DNA of 64,000 nt from Larix kaempferi (taxonomy: Eukaryota; Streptophyta; Pinopsida; Pinales; Pinaceae), in contig BSBM01000386.1 of assembly GCA_027924585.1 (NCBI GenBank), forward strand, positions 5,472,501 to 5,536,500. The letters are read 5' to 3'. A program made the translations under genes and the position numbers. This document shows, in pieces, positions 32,924 through 44,531 of the stretch; the stretch's first letter is position 1; the number at the start of each line of letters is the position of its first letter. Below the pieces are notes generated by a model, which saw only the letters and a list, made by a program, of their open reading frames with translations, was not told the origin of the DNA and made no database searches.

Positions 32924-34480
32924 TCACTTCTTCCTCGAAGTGTCTTCAATCTGAAGAACACCAAGCCTCTCTCTGAAGTACTCAAACTTCACTCTGGGTA
33001 GTGGTTTCGTCCACACATCTACAACCTGCTCATCCATCTGAACATACAGAAGCTTCACTGCTCCTCTCTGCACCATATCCCTGATATAGTGATATTTGAT
33101 CTCGATGTGCTTTGACCTATCATGGAACACTGGATTCTCTGACAACTTCACATTACTCTGGTTGTCACAATAGATACAGGCAACATCCAACGGGAGATCA
33201 AATAACTTATATAGTAGCTTCCTCAGCCATACTTCCTCACAACTAGCCGAATAAGATGCGACATACACTGCTTCGGCTGTACTCAGTGCTACGTAGGACT
33301 GCTTCCTGCTAAACCAAGAGATCACACCTAATCCCATACTAAAGCAACACCCCGAAGTGCACTTTCTATCTGCAGCACTGCCTTCCCAATCTGAATCAAC
33401 ATAACCCTCTAGGTTAAACTTTTGATTCGCATCATACTTGAGCCCATAATCAACTGTACCCTTTAGGTACCTCAGAATATGCTTTACAACAACCAGGTGA
33501 ACACCTTTGGGATCCGTCAGGAACTGGCTCAATGTGTTCACCACAAAGCAAATATCTAGTCTTGTGTTCGTCAAGTACATCAAGGACCCAATCATCTGAC
33601 GATACACCGTGACATCAATTGGATCAGATGAAGCATCACACAGAAGCTTTAGGTTCGATGCCATAGGTGTGGCCATGGCCTTGCAGTCCATCATCTCGAA
33701 CCGCTTCAGGATCTCTACTGCATACTTCCCTTATCCAAGGAAGATTCCATCTGCACTCTGCCATACCTCCATGCCTAGAAAGTAGTGCATCAACCCCAAG
33801 TCCTTCATCTCGAACTCAGCAGCAAGATTCCTCTTCGTGTCGGCAATCAACCCATCCTCAGCTGTCTCAAATAGGTCATCTACATACAATAGTAGTATCA
33901 CGGGATTTCCTTCCTCAACCTTGTAGTAAAGGTTGGAATCCGCTTTACTCTTGGTAAATCCCAAACTGGATAGAAAGTTGTCTATCCTACTATACCAAGT
34001 CCTACGATCTTTCTTCAAGCCATACGAGGCTTTCTTCAATCTGCACACATATGACTCCCTGTCATGTGTCTCAAAACCGAGTGGCTGCTCCACATACACT
34101 TCTTCTTCGACTACACCATATCCATCTGGTGTATCTTCCACTTCATCACTGCAGCTAGAGCAAGTATTGTTCTGATGGAAGTGTATCTGGCTACAAGAGC
34201 AAAAGTCTCTTTATAATCTATCCCCTCTTTCTAGGAGAAGCCACGAGCCACAAACTTTGCCTTGTATTTCTCTATGCTGCCATCTGTAGCATGCTTGATC
34301 TTATAGATCTACTTGGAAGTCACAACATACTTCCCTTCTGGTCTCGGGACCACATCCCAGACATTATTCTTCATGATCGACTGGTACTCTTCGATCATGG
34401 CATCCTTTCATTACTTCATCCCAGATCCTAGGAACTTCATAGTCTTCAATATCTTCAATAGATAGTTTTCTTGAACTTTG
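32924..34480 (-). pseudogene. C2 reverse transcriptase and RNase H
   Basis: Minus strand. The RT start is broken (SIMKNNVWDVVPRPEGK, GSIEKYKAKFVARGFS, ARYTSIRTILALAA, 34440-34150). Then 34141-33731 is open: EEEVYVEQPLGFE, CRLKKASYGLKK, NLYYKVEEGNPVILLLYVDDLF with an intact YVDD box, and MHYFLGMEVW. A stop precedes 33694-32924: MIGSLMYLTNTRLDICF, YVDSDWEGSAADRK, AVYVASYSASCEEVW, YCDNQSNVKLSENPVFHDRSKHIEI, and a DVWTKPL..VKFEYFRERLG tail. A short deletion after HQMD removed the motif around the first catalytic Asp region. Best-preserved copia pol here, but interrupted. Confidence 0.88.
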
Positions 34481-35960
34481 TTGTTGGAACAAATGTTGTT
34501 GTCCTTGTAGGTGATTGTACATGATCTTTCCTACAAGTCAGATTCAATTGCATGATTAGAAACTTCTCATAGCTTTTTCAAAAACACATTCTTATGTATA
34601 AAGACATATGTCATACAGTCATGCAATTATCTTTAGCCAATGCTTCAATACAACATTTATCCATATCCCATAGCTTTCTAGATGCCTTCCATCTCTACCA
34701 GAACATTGTTAAGAGTTTGCACTACTCCTAACATGCCAACAAAGAGGTTTCATTCTAGATACGTAGCAATGGAATGTTGTACAATTCCATAGGCCACTTA
34801 CCCATTATATGAATATTAGTAGTATACTGTTCATTAATGCAACTTTTCTAAAATGAAAAATGTACATCCTAAATCTAGGAACATAAGTATGTACATGACT
34901 AGACAACATCATTTAACTAATCATATAATAAATGACAATTCAAATACTTATCTTTTTTTAGTTGTAGGGTGGACTCCCTCTCAATATTTGCTTCCTTGCA
35001 GGAACTACTAGAGTGTGCTCCCTCTTGATCTTTGCTTCCTGGATTACCTGTCCTTGAACTTATATTCATCTTGGGCCACTATGCATGCTTAAGTGTGCAC
35101 TAATTTCATCCTCAATATCTTATACATGATCATACATCCATTAATATAATCTCAATACTATCAAAACATTATGATCCAAAATAAACTTAACATGTATGGT
35201 CATGATTATTTCACACACAGGTAATTTATCACAAGCATTAGTATTCAAGGTTTCAGGGAGGACTTCTATTACTCATGCATATTCTTATTGACCATAGGAC
35301 TCTTTTGGTTAGTCATATCATCAATCAAAGTAAGAAACATAATATGCATAAACTGTTAATTACTTAAACTTCTAACTTCAAGAATAATCATTCATGCAAA
35401 AGTATAAGATCCTAACGCAAGGTAGGATTCTAACTTGATATAGGAAAAGCATACCCGCTTATCATGTTTGCTAGTTATGTCTAACATACCCAAACAATTT
35501 CTTCTTGTTCTCTTCAATGACTTGTGCTTAATAACCTACATAACTCATAAGTTAACCATTGTAGAACCAAATTATACATACCTCGTAAGTAGAGCTTCTA
35601 TAATGGCTATGGATGATTCTTTGTCTTCATGTCACCATGGTCATATGTTCTTGATCTAGAACTTGATTTGTCTTTCTTGATATACCTTTCATGTTAGAGG
35701 ACAACATCAACCTCATACAACACCACAGTGCATCAGTACAATCATATAACCCTAATCAATGAATGTCTTCTATCATTCACATGCATTCTTACTTTTACTA
35801 GGGTGATAAGACAAGTCTAAAATTAATCAAGATTGTACTAACCTTAATAATATGAAGACAAACATATCATAAACTTAATCATGAACAGATTTCAAAACAT
35901 ACTTGTATCTCTTCAAGTCATACATGTCGGGATTGCTTGTAGTCTTCTTATGTAAGGCCT
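34481..35960 (-). other. C2 intron-like cassette
   Basis: Homologous to 19031-20600 of C1 and 49110-50240 of C3. Donor-like GAG|GTATGTAT at 35581 and acceptor-like TTGTAG|GAAAGAT at 34531, minus strand. No coding motif. The gag stub ends just upstream with LHKKTTSNPDMYDLK. Confidence 0.6.
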
Positions 35961-37069
35961 TAGCCTTATCTCCCTCTGGAACTGGAACTTGTTCACTTAT
36001 GTAGGTGTCCAATTGATTCTCTTCTAGGATCAACTCAATCCACTTTGATTTCTTGAGACTAGATCTGGAGCTGGATTAGGGTTTGTCAGAGAAACCCTAA
36101 AAATTCAAATTTTGAATTTCAAACTTCTGAATGGATGGAAATATGTGTCTTGTTGAGCTGATCAAGCTGGTATACTTCAATTTTGAAAACTGCAAAATTT
36201 GACCCCTCAAAATTGCCTATGAAACTTCTGGATCTTCTAGACAAGATCCCGAACTAGGGTTTGATAAAGCCCGGTCTTCTTCCCATCCAAAAGGTTCGAT
36301 CTTGTGTTCTAAACTTCAATTTTTCTAAGGAGCTTCCATCCATGGTCACAGATTTAAAAAATTCCAACTTTCTCATAAGCCCTAAATTCTCACAGCAATG
36401 ACAAGCAAAGAATGAAGGTGCTTAGAATCCAATTTTGGTTTTGACAGAAAGATGTGCCTTATTGTTTCTGGTACATATCTGAATATAAGAATCCAGGGTC
36501 TGAAACGTTGGTTAGTGGTATCCTGACCTGTCATATTTCCAATCCCATAGGTATTACCTCAATTGGATTCTCTCAGAGAGAGTTATGCCAAGAGTCACAA
36601 CGTGACCTGTTTATGGGATAAAACAGGAGAGTGAACTTGTATGGCATGCCACGTTTAACTGGTTCAACTTCAGCCTCTAAACACCTTAACTGAGAAACTA
36701 AAGTCTGTTCTCTTACTGTCACTTTTTACAAAATTTCATTTGGAGCTTCCTAGCCCAAGTTGTGACCTTTTCTCCTAGGAAACATGTTTATGACTGAGAT
36801 CTGGAAGAGGCAGAAACCCTAGATTGTACGGATCATATCTCACAAAGTACAAAGAATCAGATGCTTTTCTTTGGACACAAGGTACATGGGGATGTTACCT
36901 TCGACCTGTATACGTATTAGATCCTGAAACTTCCCAAAAATGGATTTATAGCGAAAGTGATACGATTACTGGTTTTTTCTATATCAAGCCCTAGCTTCTG
37001 ATTTGTCGCAAGTGCAACAAGTCTCATAAATGCCATAGCATGCCTTCCTTCAGGCTAGATATGATTCCA
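35961..37069 (-). other. C2 leader, gag stub and degenerate primer site
   Basis: Next to the LTR the minus strand reads TGGAATCATATC, two to three changes from the iMet site TGGTATCAGAGC. The leader then aligns with C1 from about 36620. A gag stub, WIELILEENQLDTYI, lies near 36000 and matches YRIGLILEENELDSYI of C3 gag. Confidence 0.65.
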
Positions 37070-37707
37070 TGTTATATTTTCATCATTTAATTCAATATAT
37101 CTAGGATCTTAACTTAAAGAACAACATGTAGAACATATTAAGCATAAGAGACAAGAGGCAAGAGACACAAAACATTTCACCGGGGAAAACCAAGAAGGTG
37201 AAAAACCCCGCAACTTCGTTAGATATAGAATAAGAATCAATACAAGGATCACCATGATCAAACCCAAGAGATAGATATCTTCAACAACATGCTTCTCCTC
37301 CACTTGTGCACACTCCTCCTCTCTCTCACTTATGCGGAGTGAGTGAATAATAGAATGTGCAAAATGAGAGAGACACACTCTCTAGTTATACACTAACTTT
37401 CACTTGACCTTTACTCAACTAGGTTGGCCTCAACTTAACCATTTAACATACTGCTGACTGGGTCGACCCCTACTAGGGTGGTCTAATAACCCTTTGACCC
37501 ACATGACTCATACAGGGACGACCTCATCAAGGTGGTCTAATAACCCATCAAGTATAAGTTACGACACTTACAATATAACTTGCGACACATGCAAGTACAA
37601 CTGACGACACTTCCAGTCGGAGGAATAATACATCTCCATTGGCGATACAATATAGTACAAATACAATATACAAGTGAATATCTTCCAAAGTTACAAATAC
37701 ATCAACA
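37070..37707 (-). repeat. C2 5' LTR
   Basis: 638 bp, same length as the 3' LTR with scattered substitutions, followed on the plus strand by ATACA. Confidence 0.93.
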
Positions 37708-40314
37708 ATACATTGAACAAGGTCTAAGCTTTTAACTAGTAATATCATTATATAAACAAATAGAGCCGAATGGCTTCAAACACAAAATCATTAACAAGGC
37801 TTAAGTGCTGAATGATAACCGCATCATTTTATTCAAGCTGTGGAATCAAATTGTATTTACAAACTCAAAAACAAACTCATTCTTTTACCGAGCTGAATGG
37901 CTAGTATTTAATACACAGAGATGGAATGTCGAAAGAATCCACTCTTGTTTTTCTTATTCATAACAAAACTTATGGAAGTCGTTATCTATCCCTACGAAAC
38001 TTAATGTGTAGAGGAAAACAATATACATTTTTGAGAACAGAATAGGAGTGGGAGACACCACTGGGAGTTTCACAGCAAGGAAATGTTGCGTGCCCAGTTC
38101 CACTACCATCGCCTTTTGAGACCCGAAATTATCTCTGCAACCAAGTGGTGAAGACCATTAGGGTTAACCAACTTATAGTTAATAAATACTTAGTTCATAA
38201 TAATAAAAAGAGAAAAACGAGATTAAGGTTTACCTTACAGTCGCAGATGTCGACAAGGAAACGAAACCTTCACCTCTGTTCTGAACCAATATCAGAGTGA
38301 TTTATGGGTTCGAATCCCAAGGAATTCACCGATTGCACCTGCACAATGATCAGAGTTAGTTAAATTATGAAAATATTTACTGTAAAAATTATACATCAGA
38401 AGTATTGATAGGATGTCGAAATTTTACATGTGCTCAAGAATTTTGCTACCACCGCGAGCGATCTGGAACACTTAACATTATTTATCTTAACAACAACTCG
38501 AGCACGAGTACCAAGTTCCAAAGGGTTTTAGTGGATACAACCCTCAACCCTCATAGGATAATACTTAACATATCAAGCTTCAAACTAAAAGAATATTTGC
38601 TATCGAGCACGAACAAGGCGAGGCTTCAAACATTGGAACAAGCATTGAAGCCACAGATCCATCTCGGGCTCGGCCTCTTAAACAAAATAAAATATAATAA
38701 TAATTTACAAAGCTTGTACAAGGATTCGAGCAATGGATTGAGCATCGAAACCACAAAGCCAAATCTGGGCTCAATCTCTTGAAAACAAAACAGAAGCTTA
38801 AATAATAAGTTACAGAGCTAAGCAAATGTTGTAACCCAAAATGGGTATGCCATCATAATCACAACGTAGAACACTCCATAAGGAGGCCACGATGAGCATT
38901 AATGCTCCTAGATTCCACATCACTGAGCACAGTTAGCATGGTTTCCTACGCAGAGCTTGGATCTCAGTGCAACAGTGTAATGTTGCACAACTGAAACAAT
39001 TGCAAAGTTAAACCATGACCCTCCTTAGAACCATTCTTCCCAATGAGGTAAATACCAAGAAGATCACAATCGGAGGCTGGATGATGAGCCATGAAGGACG
39101 AGCTGGCTGGTACAACTTGCTCGTAAATGCTTTCACATGGCTTTGACCAACCATTGCTGAGTTGTCAACTCCGAATAGACCTACGAGGATCAACAATCGA
39201 GTAAACATTAATACCAAATACATATATCACAAAATATTTGACACATAGTAATTGCATAGCATAAATCGAATCAACCAGATTTGTTAACTTGTGGTCAATG
39301 CATGTATTGGGTTTACTATAGTTTAGGAAATATTTATGGGAGCATAACCCAACTTTTACGTAATCATTACCATATTACATATATGCATTCGAATGGGTAT
39401 AACAAATTAGAATATTATGTTTCATACGCTGTTGGTATGGCCACAAAGCCATAGGTCTAACGCCTTCTCCTTAGTTGCCACATTAATATAAATTCAAGGT
39501 TCAAACATATAACGCTATATTCAAATCATTAACTTGGTATGTAATTGTTTCACACCATTGCTATGTTATGAAACGTATAAGTCTAAGCTTGAGCTTGGGT
39601 TAGCATGGCTCGTGAGAGCATGCTTAACCTAGCTCGTTTGGTTATCAATCTCTTAACCTTGTTGATAAGCTCAAAAGGGCATAGGTAAGCGATGGATATA
39701 GTTTATACATGGTCGGGTAGGTTTATATATATTAATATGTAGATATTCTTGTTACATAGATTGTTTATAATTCATTGTACTATATATATATATATAGTTT
39801 CTATATATATATATACATTATCGTATCATAGGTTAAATTAATACATAGATATATAGTTATATATACTATGTATGTAAATAATGATCGGTTCACACTTATA
39901 TATAAAGTATGACATTTTCATTAAAGTCATTGAGTCATAACACTTTGGATTACACTAATGAAGCTCGACGAGCATAATTCATGGTGCTGCCATATATATG
40001 AACAAGTAGAATTGTCATGAAATTAGTTACATAAGGTTTAAACAGAAGTATGAATGAGTAATGACAATAGCAAGTAAAGTGTTCACAATTAATCATTATG
40101 TATTCGCAAAGCTTCGGGTGGCTCATTTCCTCAAGTAGAACTTTAATAATTATTACGCATGTATAGGAAAAAAATACATTTACCTTAACAATTGACGATG
40201 CGGAGTCACAACTGCATCCTCTTGGTATTTCATACCTGCGACACAAGAAATTATGTCATCAACATGCACATATAATAATTTTTTAAAATTGAGTAGAATA
40301 GGGTTGTGACAAAT

Positions 40315-40326
40315 TGGTATCAGAGC
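40315..40326 (+). promoter_or_regulatory. G5 primer-binding site (initiator Met)
   Basis: TGGTATCAGAGC, three bases after the LTR end at 40311. This is the exact complement of the plant initiator-Met tRNA 3' end, common in plant LTR elements. Confidence 0.92.
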
Positions 40327-40664
40327 ACAGTTACAACACTATGCCTGAAAGTTGGCTCAAACACGCATGATCATTTTAAACAGAAAACAAAACTGACTTA
40401 TGTTTTTATTATGGTATTTCTGGAACAGGAATATAATCATTGTTTTGCAGTAAAATGGAAGGAGTAAAGACATCTGTTGAATAATACTCACATCATAGTG
40501 AACAATAAAATCATGAATAGAATAATCCTGAACATAACATAAATACCGATAATTTATGGGTTGATTTAAATGATAACAGAAATGATAATCAATCTTGAAT
40601 TTTACAAAGTGTTAAGAAATTAAGAGCAAAAATTTTAAGTGTTAAACAAGATAACGAATGTATC

Positions 40665-41435
40665 TTGAAGGCTCAGGAAGAGTTAAATAATGTGTTTCTC
40701 ACTAAACTACTTGAACAAGAAACAATGAATAATAAACCATTAGATGAAGAAAATGAGAGAAATCCATCATATAAATGTACGGGAAGAAAGTTAACTTTTG
40801 TTGATAATGCGAGTGATTCATCAAGTGGTATTTCAGCAAGAAATCATAAATAGAAAGATAATAGAAGTGATAGTATTGATGAAGAACGAATGAATAAAAA
40901 GAGTAAACGTTATGAACAAATTTCTGGAGAGTTCGAGAAAATCAAACCACCTATGTTCAATGGTGAAGTGGAAACCAGGGAGGAATTCGAAGCATGGATG
41001 TCCGAAATGGATACATATTTTAAGATTTATAATTACTCCATAGAACTTAAATCAAGAATGAGTATCTATAATTTGTCCGGCAAGGCATATATATGGTGGC
41101 AAGATGTTAAAAGAGTAAAGAACATAAAGGGGCATAATATTACTTGGAGTTCATTTAATAAATTTCTCAAAAGAAAGTACTTATCTGAACAGTACTATGA
41201 GGAAAAGGCCAATGATTTTTATGATTTAAAACCTATAACATTAACTATGAAGGAATTATGCAGTAAATTTCTAATTTTATTACGCTATGTACCTTACATT
41301 ACAGAAGAGAAACCAAAAGTACAAGGATTTCTAAGTTGTTTACCTATTATGTATAAAAAGAGAATCGAGTATGATAATCCAAAAACATTGGAGGAAGCAA
41401 TGAGGAAAGCTAATTTCTTGTTTCAATCAAAGTAA
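40665..41435 (+). pseudogene. G5 gag
   Basis: One frame with a single TAG (40851-40853) between two open parts. Retrotrans_gag motifs: KPPMFNGEVETREEFEAWMSEM, SRMSIYNLSGKAYIWWQDV, FNKFLKRKYLSEQYYEEKA, and VQGFLSCLPIMYKKRIEYD. Gag packages RNA and forms the particle. Upstream of 40665 the frame is closed by stops, so the true start is uncertain. The zinc knuckle follows separately. Confidence 0.85.
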
Positions 41436-41439
41436 AAAT

Positions 41440-41863
41440 AAAAGAGATAGTTTACCAGTTTGGAGAGGGAAACACTTTGACCAACAGAAAAGAAATAACA
41501 AGTTTTTTAGAAGTACTCGAAATAACGACAGAAATTATCAAAGCAATAATTTCAGAAATAAAAATGCAGCAAATTATCAAGGTAATAATTTCAGAGATAA
41601 AACTCATAATACAACAAATTATCAAAGAAGAGATACATCTGTTAATTTTAAAAAGGGTAATAATCCAAAAGGTCCATTATAGTGTTGGGAGTGTGGTGAA
41701 CCACCCTATCATGACAATTGTCCAAAGAAGAAGAAAATTGTTAATAATATACATTTTATACAACAAGAAACCACTGTAGGTGATGTGGGCAGAAGTATGC
41801 CTAGGATCAACGCAGCATTGGAGAATCGACAAGAAGAACATCAATCAACAATGGTTGAATAGA
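41440..41863 (+). pseudogene. G5 gag tail with zinc knuckle
   Basis: Asn/Gln-rich basic stretch, then CWECGEPPYHDNCPKKK (about 41682-41730), a knuckle with altered spacing (C-x2-C-x5-H-x2-C rather than C-x2-C-x4-H-x4-C). It is frame-shifted relative to gag, and a stop (TAG) lies just before the knuckle. Confidence 0.75.
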
Positions 41864-41874
41864 AGGTATGTTAC

Positions 41875-42503
41875 AAAATTAACCTATTTCTTTGTTGATA
41901 TATCCAGGTGAAATTCTAAGTTACATATCTCCTAGAATGGTAGATCCATGTAAACTTCAACAACATAAATTTGATAAATCATGGTTAGTGCAGTTAGCTA
42001 CAGGCACAAAAAGAAAAGTGACTAGTTTTGTTGAAAACCCTGAATTTTACATGAATGACATGAAAACACATGATGATTTGAATATTTTACCTTTAGGATC
42101 CTATGACGTGATAATAGGAATGGATTGGTTAGAGAAACGTAAAGTTATTTTTAATTGTTATGAAAAGTATTTTACATGTAAAGATGAAGAAACCAAATCT
42201 ATTTTAGTGAAAGGAATTCCTAGAAAGGTTACAATAAGAGAAATCTCTACTTTACAAATGAAAAGATCAGTTAGAAAAGGGTGTAAATTTTTTGTTGTTC
42301 ACATTTTAGATGATAGAGATAAAAGTGATAAACTTGATATAAATGGCATTCCCATAATAAAAGAATTTAAGGATGTATTTCCAAAAGAAGTTCCAGGACT
42401 GCCTCCTAAACGAAAGATTGATTTCTCAATCGATCTCATACTAGGAGTAGTACCAACTTCTAAAGCTCCTTATAGAATGAACATCTTGGAATTAAATGAA
42501 TGA
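41875..42503 (+). pseudogene. G5 protease and RT entry
   Basis: Retropepsin-like. The active-site loop reads LLIYPGEILSYISP, so the catalytic Asp is Tyr. Further on come SWLVQLATGTKRKV, LGSYDVIIGMDWLEKRKVIF and the linker to RT, EFKDVFPKEVPGLPPKRKIDF. Open from 41892 to a TGA at 42501-42503 and in the same frame as RT. Loss of the catalytic Asp means the protease is dead even apart from the stops. Confidence 0.88.
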
Positions 42504-43260
42504 AAAGCTCAAATTCAAGAACTAATTGATAAGAAGTACATACGACCAAGTGTGACCCCTTGGGGAGCACCAGTAAATTTTGCTAAAAGGAAAGACGAAA
42601 CTTTAAGATTGTGTATCGACTACAGACAATTAAACAAGATGAAAATTAAAAATAGATACCTACTACCCCGAATTGATGATCTTTTCGATCAATTCAGAGG
42701 AGCAACTATATTTTCTAAGATATATTTGCACTCAGGATATCACCAAGTAAGAGTAAAAGATTAAGACATTTATAAGACTGCATTTAGGATCAGCTATGGT
42801 CACTATGAATTTGTTGTGATGCCTTTTGGGATGACAAACGCACCAGCAATATTCATGTGTTTAATGAATAGTGTGCTAAGTAAATACTTAGATAAATTCA
42901 TAGTCGTATTCATTAATGATATCTTAATTTATTCTAAGAATGAACAAGAACACGAAGAACATTTAAGAATTGTACTACAAGTGTTAAGAGAACTAAAACT
43001 TTATGCAAAGTTCAGCAAATGCAATTTCTTTAAGGATAAGATTCAGTACTTAGGACATGTAATAATGAAAGAAGGTATATCAGTTGACCCTGATAAAGTA
43101 AAAGAAATTATGGATTGGATAGTACCCAAAGACATATCTGACATATGATCATTCATGGGAATAACTGGTTACTACAGAAAGTTTATTGAAGGCTTTTCCA
43201 AAATCGCTTATCCTATAACTTCTTTACAAAAAGAAAGGAAAGAAATTCGAATGGAGTGCT
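42504..43260 (+). pseudogene. G5 reverse transcriptase
   Basis: Same frame as protease with TAA at 42762 and TGA at 43146. Motifs: [53 protein letters not shown] (the Asp of the usual FSKIDL motif is Tyr), [15 protein letters not shown], and the YxDD-box equivalent [11 protein letters not shown], in which the first Asp is Asn (42915-42917). Then [13 protein letters not shown]. Two catalytic Asp positions are changed, so the enzyme is inactive. A frameshift near 43230 leads into RNase H. Confidence 0.92.
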
Positions 43261-43690
43261 AAATGTGAAGAAACTTTTAACAAATTAAAACATTTATTAA
43301 CAACCACACCTATCCTCAAGGTTGCAGATCCTTATAAAGAGTTTACTGTTTGTACAGATGCCTGCAAGGAAGGATTAGGAGGGGTACTAATGCAAGAAAA
43401 TTACATAGTAGCTTATGGGTCAAGAAAATTAAAAGAGCGCGAAAGAATCTATGCAACTTATGATCGGGAGTTGGTTGCAATAATTCATGCATTAAAAATG
43501 TGGCGGCATTACTTAATTAGTAGACATTTTCTATTAAAAACAAATAATGTAAGTTTAAAGTATCTTTTCAATCAGCAAAACTTAAACGCAAGACAAGGGC
43601 CAGATGGTTATCCTTTTTAAGCGAATATGATTTGATATAAAACATATTAAAGGAAAGGAAAATAAGGTAGTTGATGCCTTAAGTCATCGT
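43261..43690 (+). pseudogene. G5 RNase H
   Basis: ADPYKEFTVCTDACKEGLGGVLMQ holds the first Asp; YATYDRELVAIIHALKMWRHYL holds the Glu; LLKTNNVSLKYL has Asn where Asp of the KTDH motif is usual. NKVVDAL near 43670 would hold the last Asp. A frameshift at about 43600 separates the last part. It degrades the RNA of the RNA-DNA hybrid in active relatives. Confidence 0.88.
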
Positions 43691-43862
43691 GCTAAAATGT
43701 TGTACAAGGATACAAATAGCAGTTTCAAAACTAATTTAGAAACTAAAATAAAAAACAACAACAATTAATGATGAATAATATTATAAAATAAAGGATCAAA
43801 CAACAGAAAATGAAGAAAGGCAAGTAAAATCAGATTTTAAATTTAGCGAAAATACATGATTA

Positions 43863-44531
43863 ATGTATAAGGACAGATTGTATGTGCCAAATTCTGCAGA
43901 AGTAAAGCTGTTAATAATGAATGAAATGCATAAAACACCTTATTCAGGACATCCAAGTTATCAAAAAATGGTTACAATGTTAAAGAAGGAATATTACTGG
44001 CCTAATATGAAAAGGGAAGATGTTGAATACATAGCCAAGTTCATGCAATGTCAACAATTGAAAACTGAACACCAACATCCAACAGGTTTACTATAGCCAT
44101 TACATATTCCATAGTGGAAATGGGAAGTCATAAGTATGGATTTTATAACTGGTTTACCTATAAATAATTAAAAAAAATGATTCTATCATGGTTTTGGTTG
44201 ACAAGTTGAGTAAAGCTGCACATTTTATTCTCGTTAAATCTACTTATAAGGCTATTAATATTGTTGATATATTTATGAAAGAAATTTTTAGATTGCATGG
44301 TGTGCCTAAAATAATTGTTTATGATAGAGATTCAAAGTTTACAGGAAATTTTTGGAAATCTTTATTTAAAGGGTTAGATACTAAACTGAATTTTAATACA
44401 TCTTTTCACCATCAAACTGATGGTCAAACCGAAAGAGTTAATCAAATTCTAGAGTATATGCTTAGAATGTATGCTATGGATAAACCTCGAAAAATGGGAA
44501 GACTATTTACAGTTGGTTGAGTTTTCTTATA
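43863..44531 (+). pseudogene. G5 integrase, N-terminal and core part
   Basis: HKTPYSGHPSYQKM and YYWPNMK..., then FMQCQQLKTEH: the HHCC zinc finger with its first Cys replaced. The core follows: MDFITGLP, MVLVDKLSKAAHFI, GVPKIIVYDRDSKFTGNFW (catalytic Asp) and HHQTDGQTERVNQILEYML (catalytic Glu). Frames shift near 44100-44190. The gene is cut at EFSY by D1 and resumes at 45651. Confidence 0.9.

Larger units (their letters stand above)
30855..37707 (-). mobile_element. C2: Ty1/copia element, complete ends, TSD ATACA
   Basis: 6853 bp with two 638-bp LTRs and ATACA on both sides (30850-30854, 37708-37712). The empty site, with a single ATACA, is seen in the other G5 LTR near 60309. The internal order on the minus strand is leader, gag stub, intron-like cassette, RT/RNase H, two repeat arrays, purine tract. 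Gag core, protease and integrase are missing, so it is non-autonomous. Confidence 0.95.
29687..40311 (+). repeat. G5 5' LTR (two blocks around C2)
   Basis: Blocks 29687-30854 and 37708-40311. They align with 59151-60300 and 60301-62497 of the 3' LTR. The last 428 bases exist only here. It ends AGGGTTGTGACA, an imperfect inverse of TGTAATACCCCT at the 3' LTR start. Combining both copies gives an LTR of about 4.1 kb. It is A/T-rich with TA runs (30390-30410, 39780-39800). Short frames inside (38405-38782, 38580-38825) are not preserved between the two LTRs. Confidence 0.85.

Noticed and set aside
38405-38825. Opposing 125- and 81-codon frames in the G5 5' LTR
   Set aside because: The matching stretch of the 3' LTR (61025-61403) is broken by indels. 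LTR sequence, not a gene.
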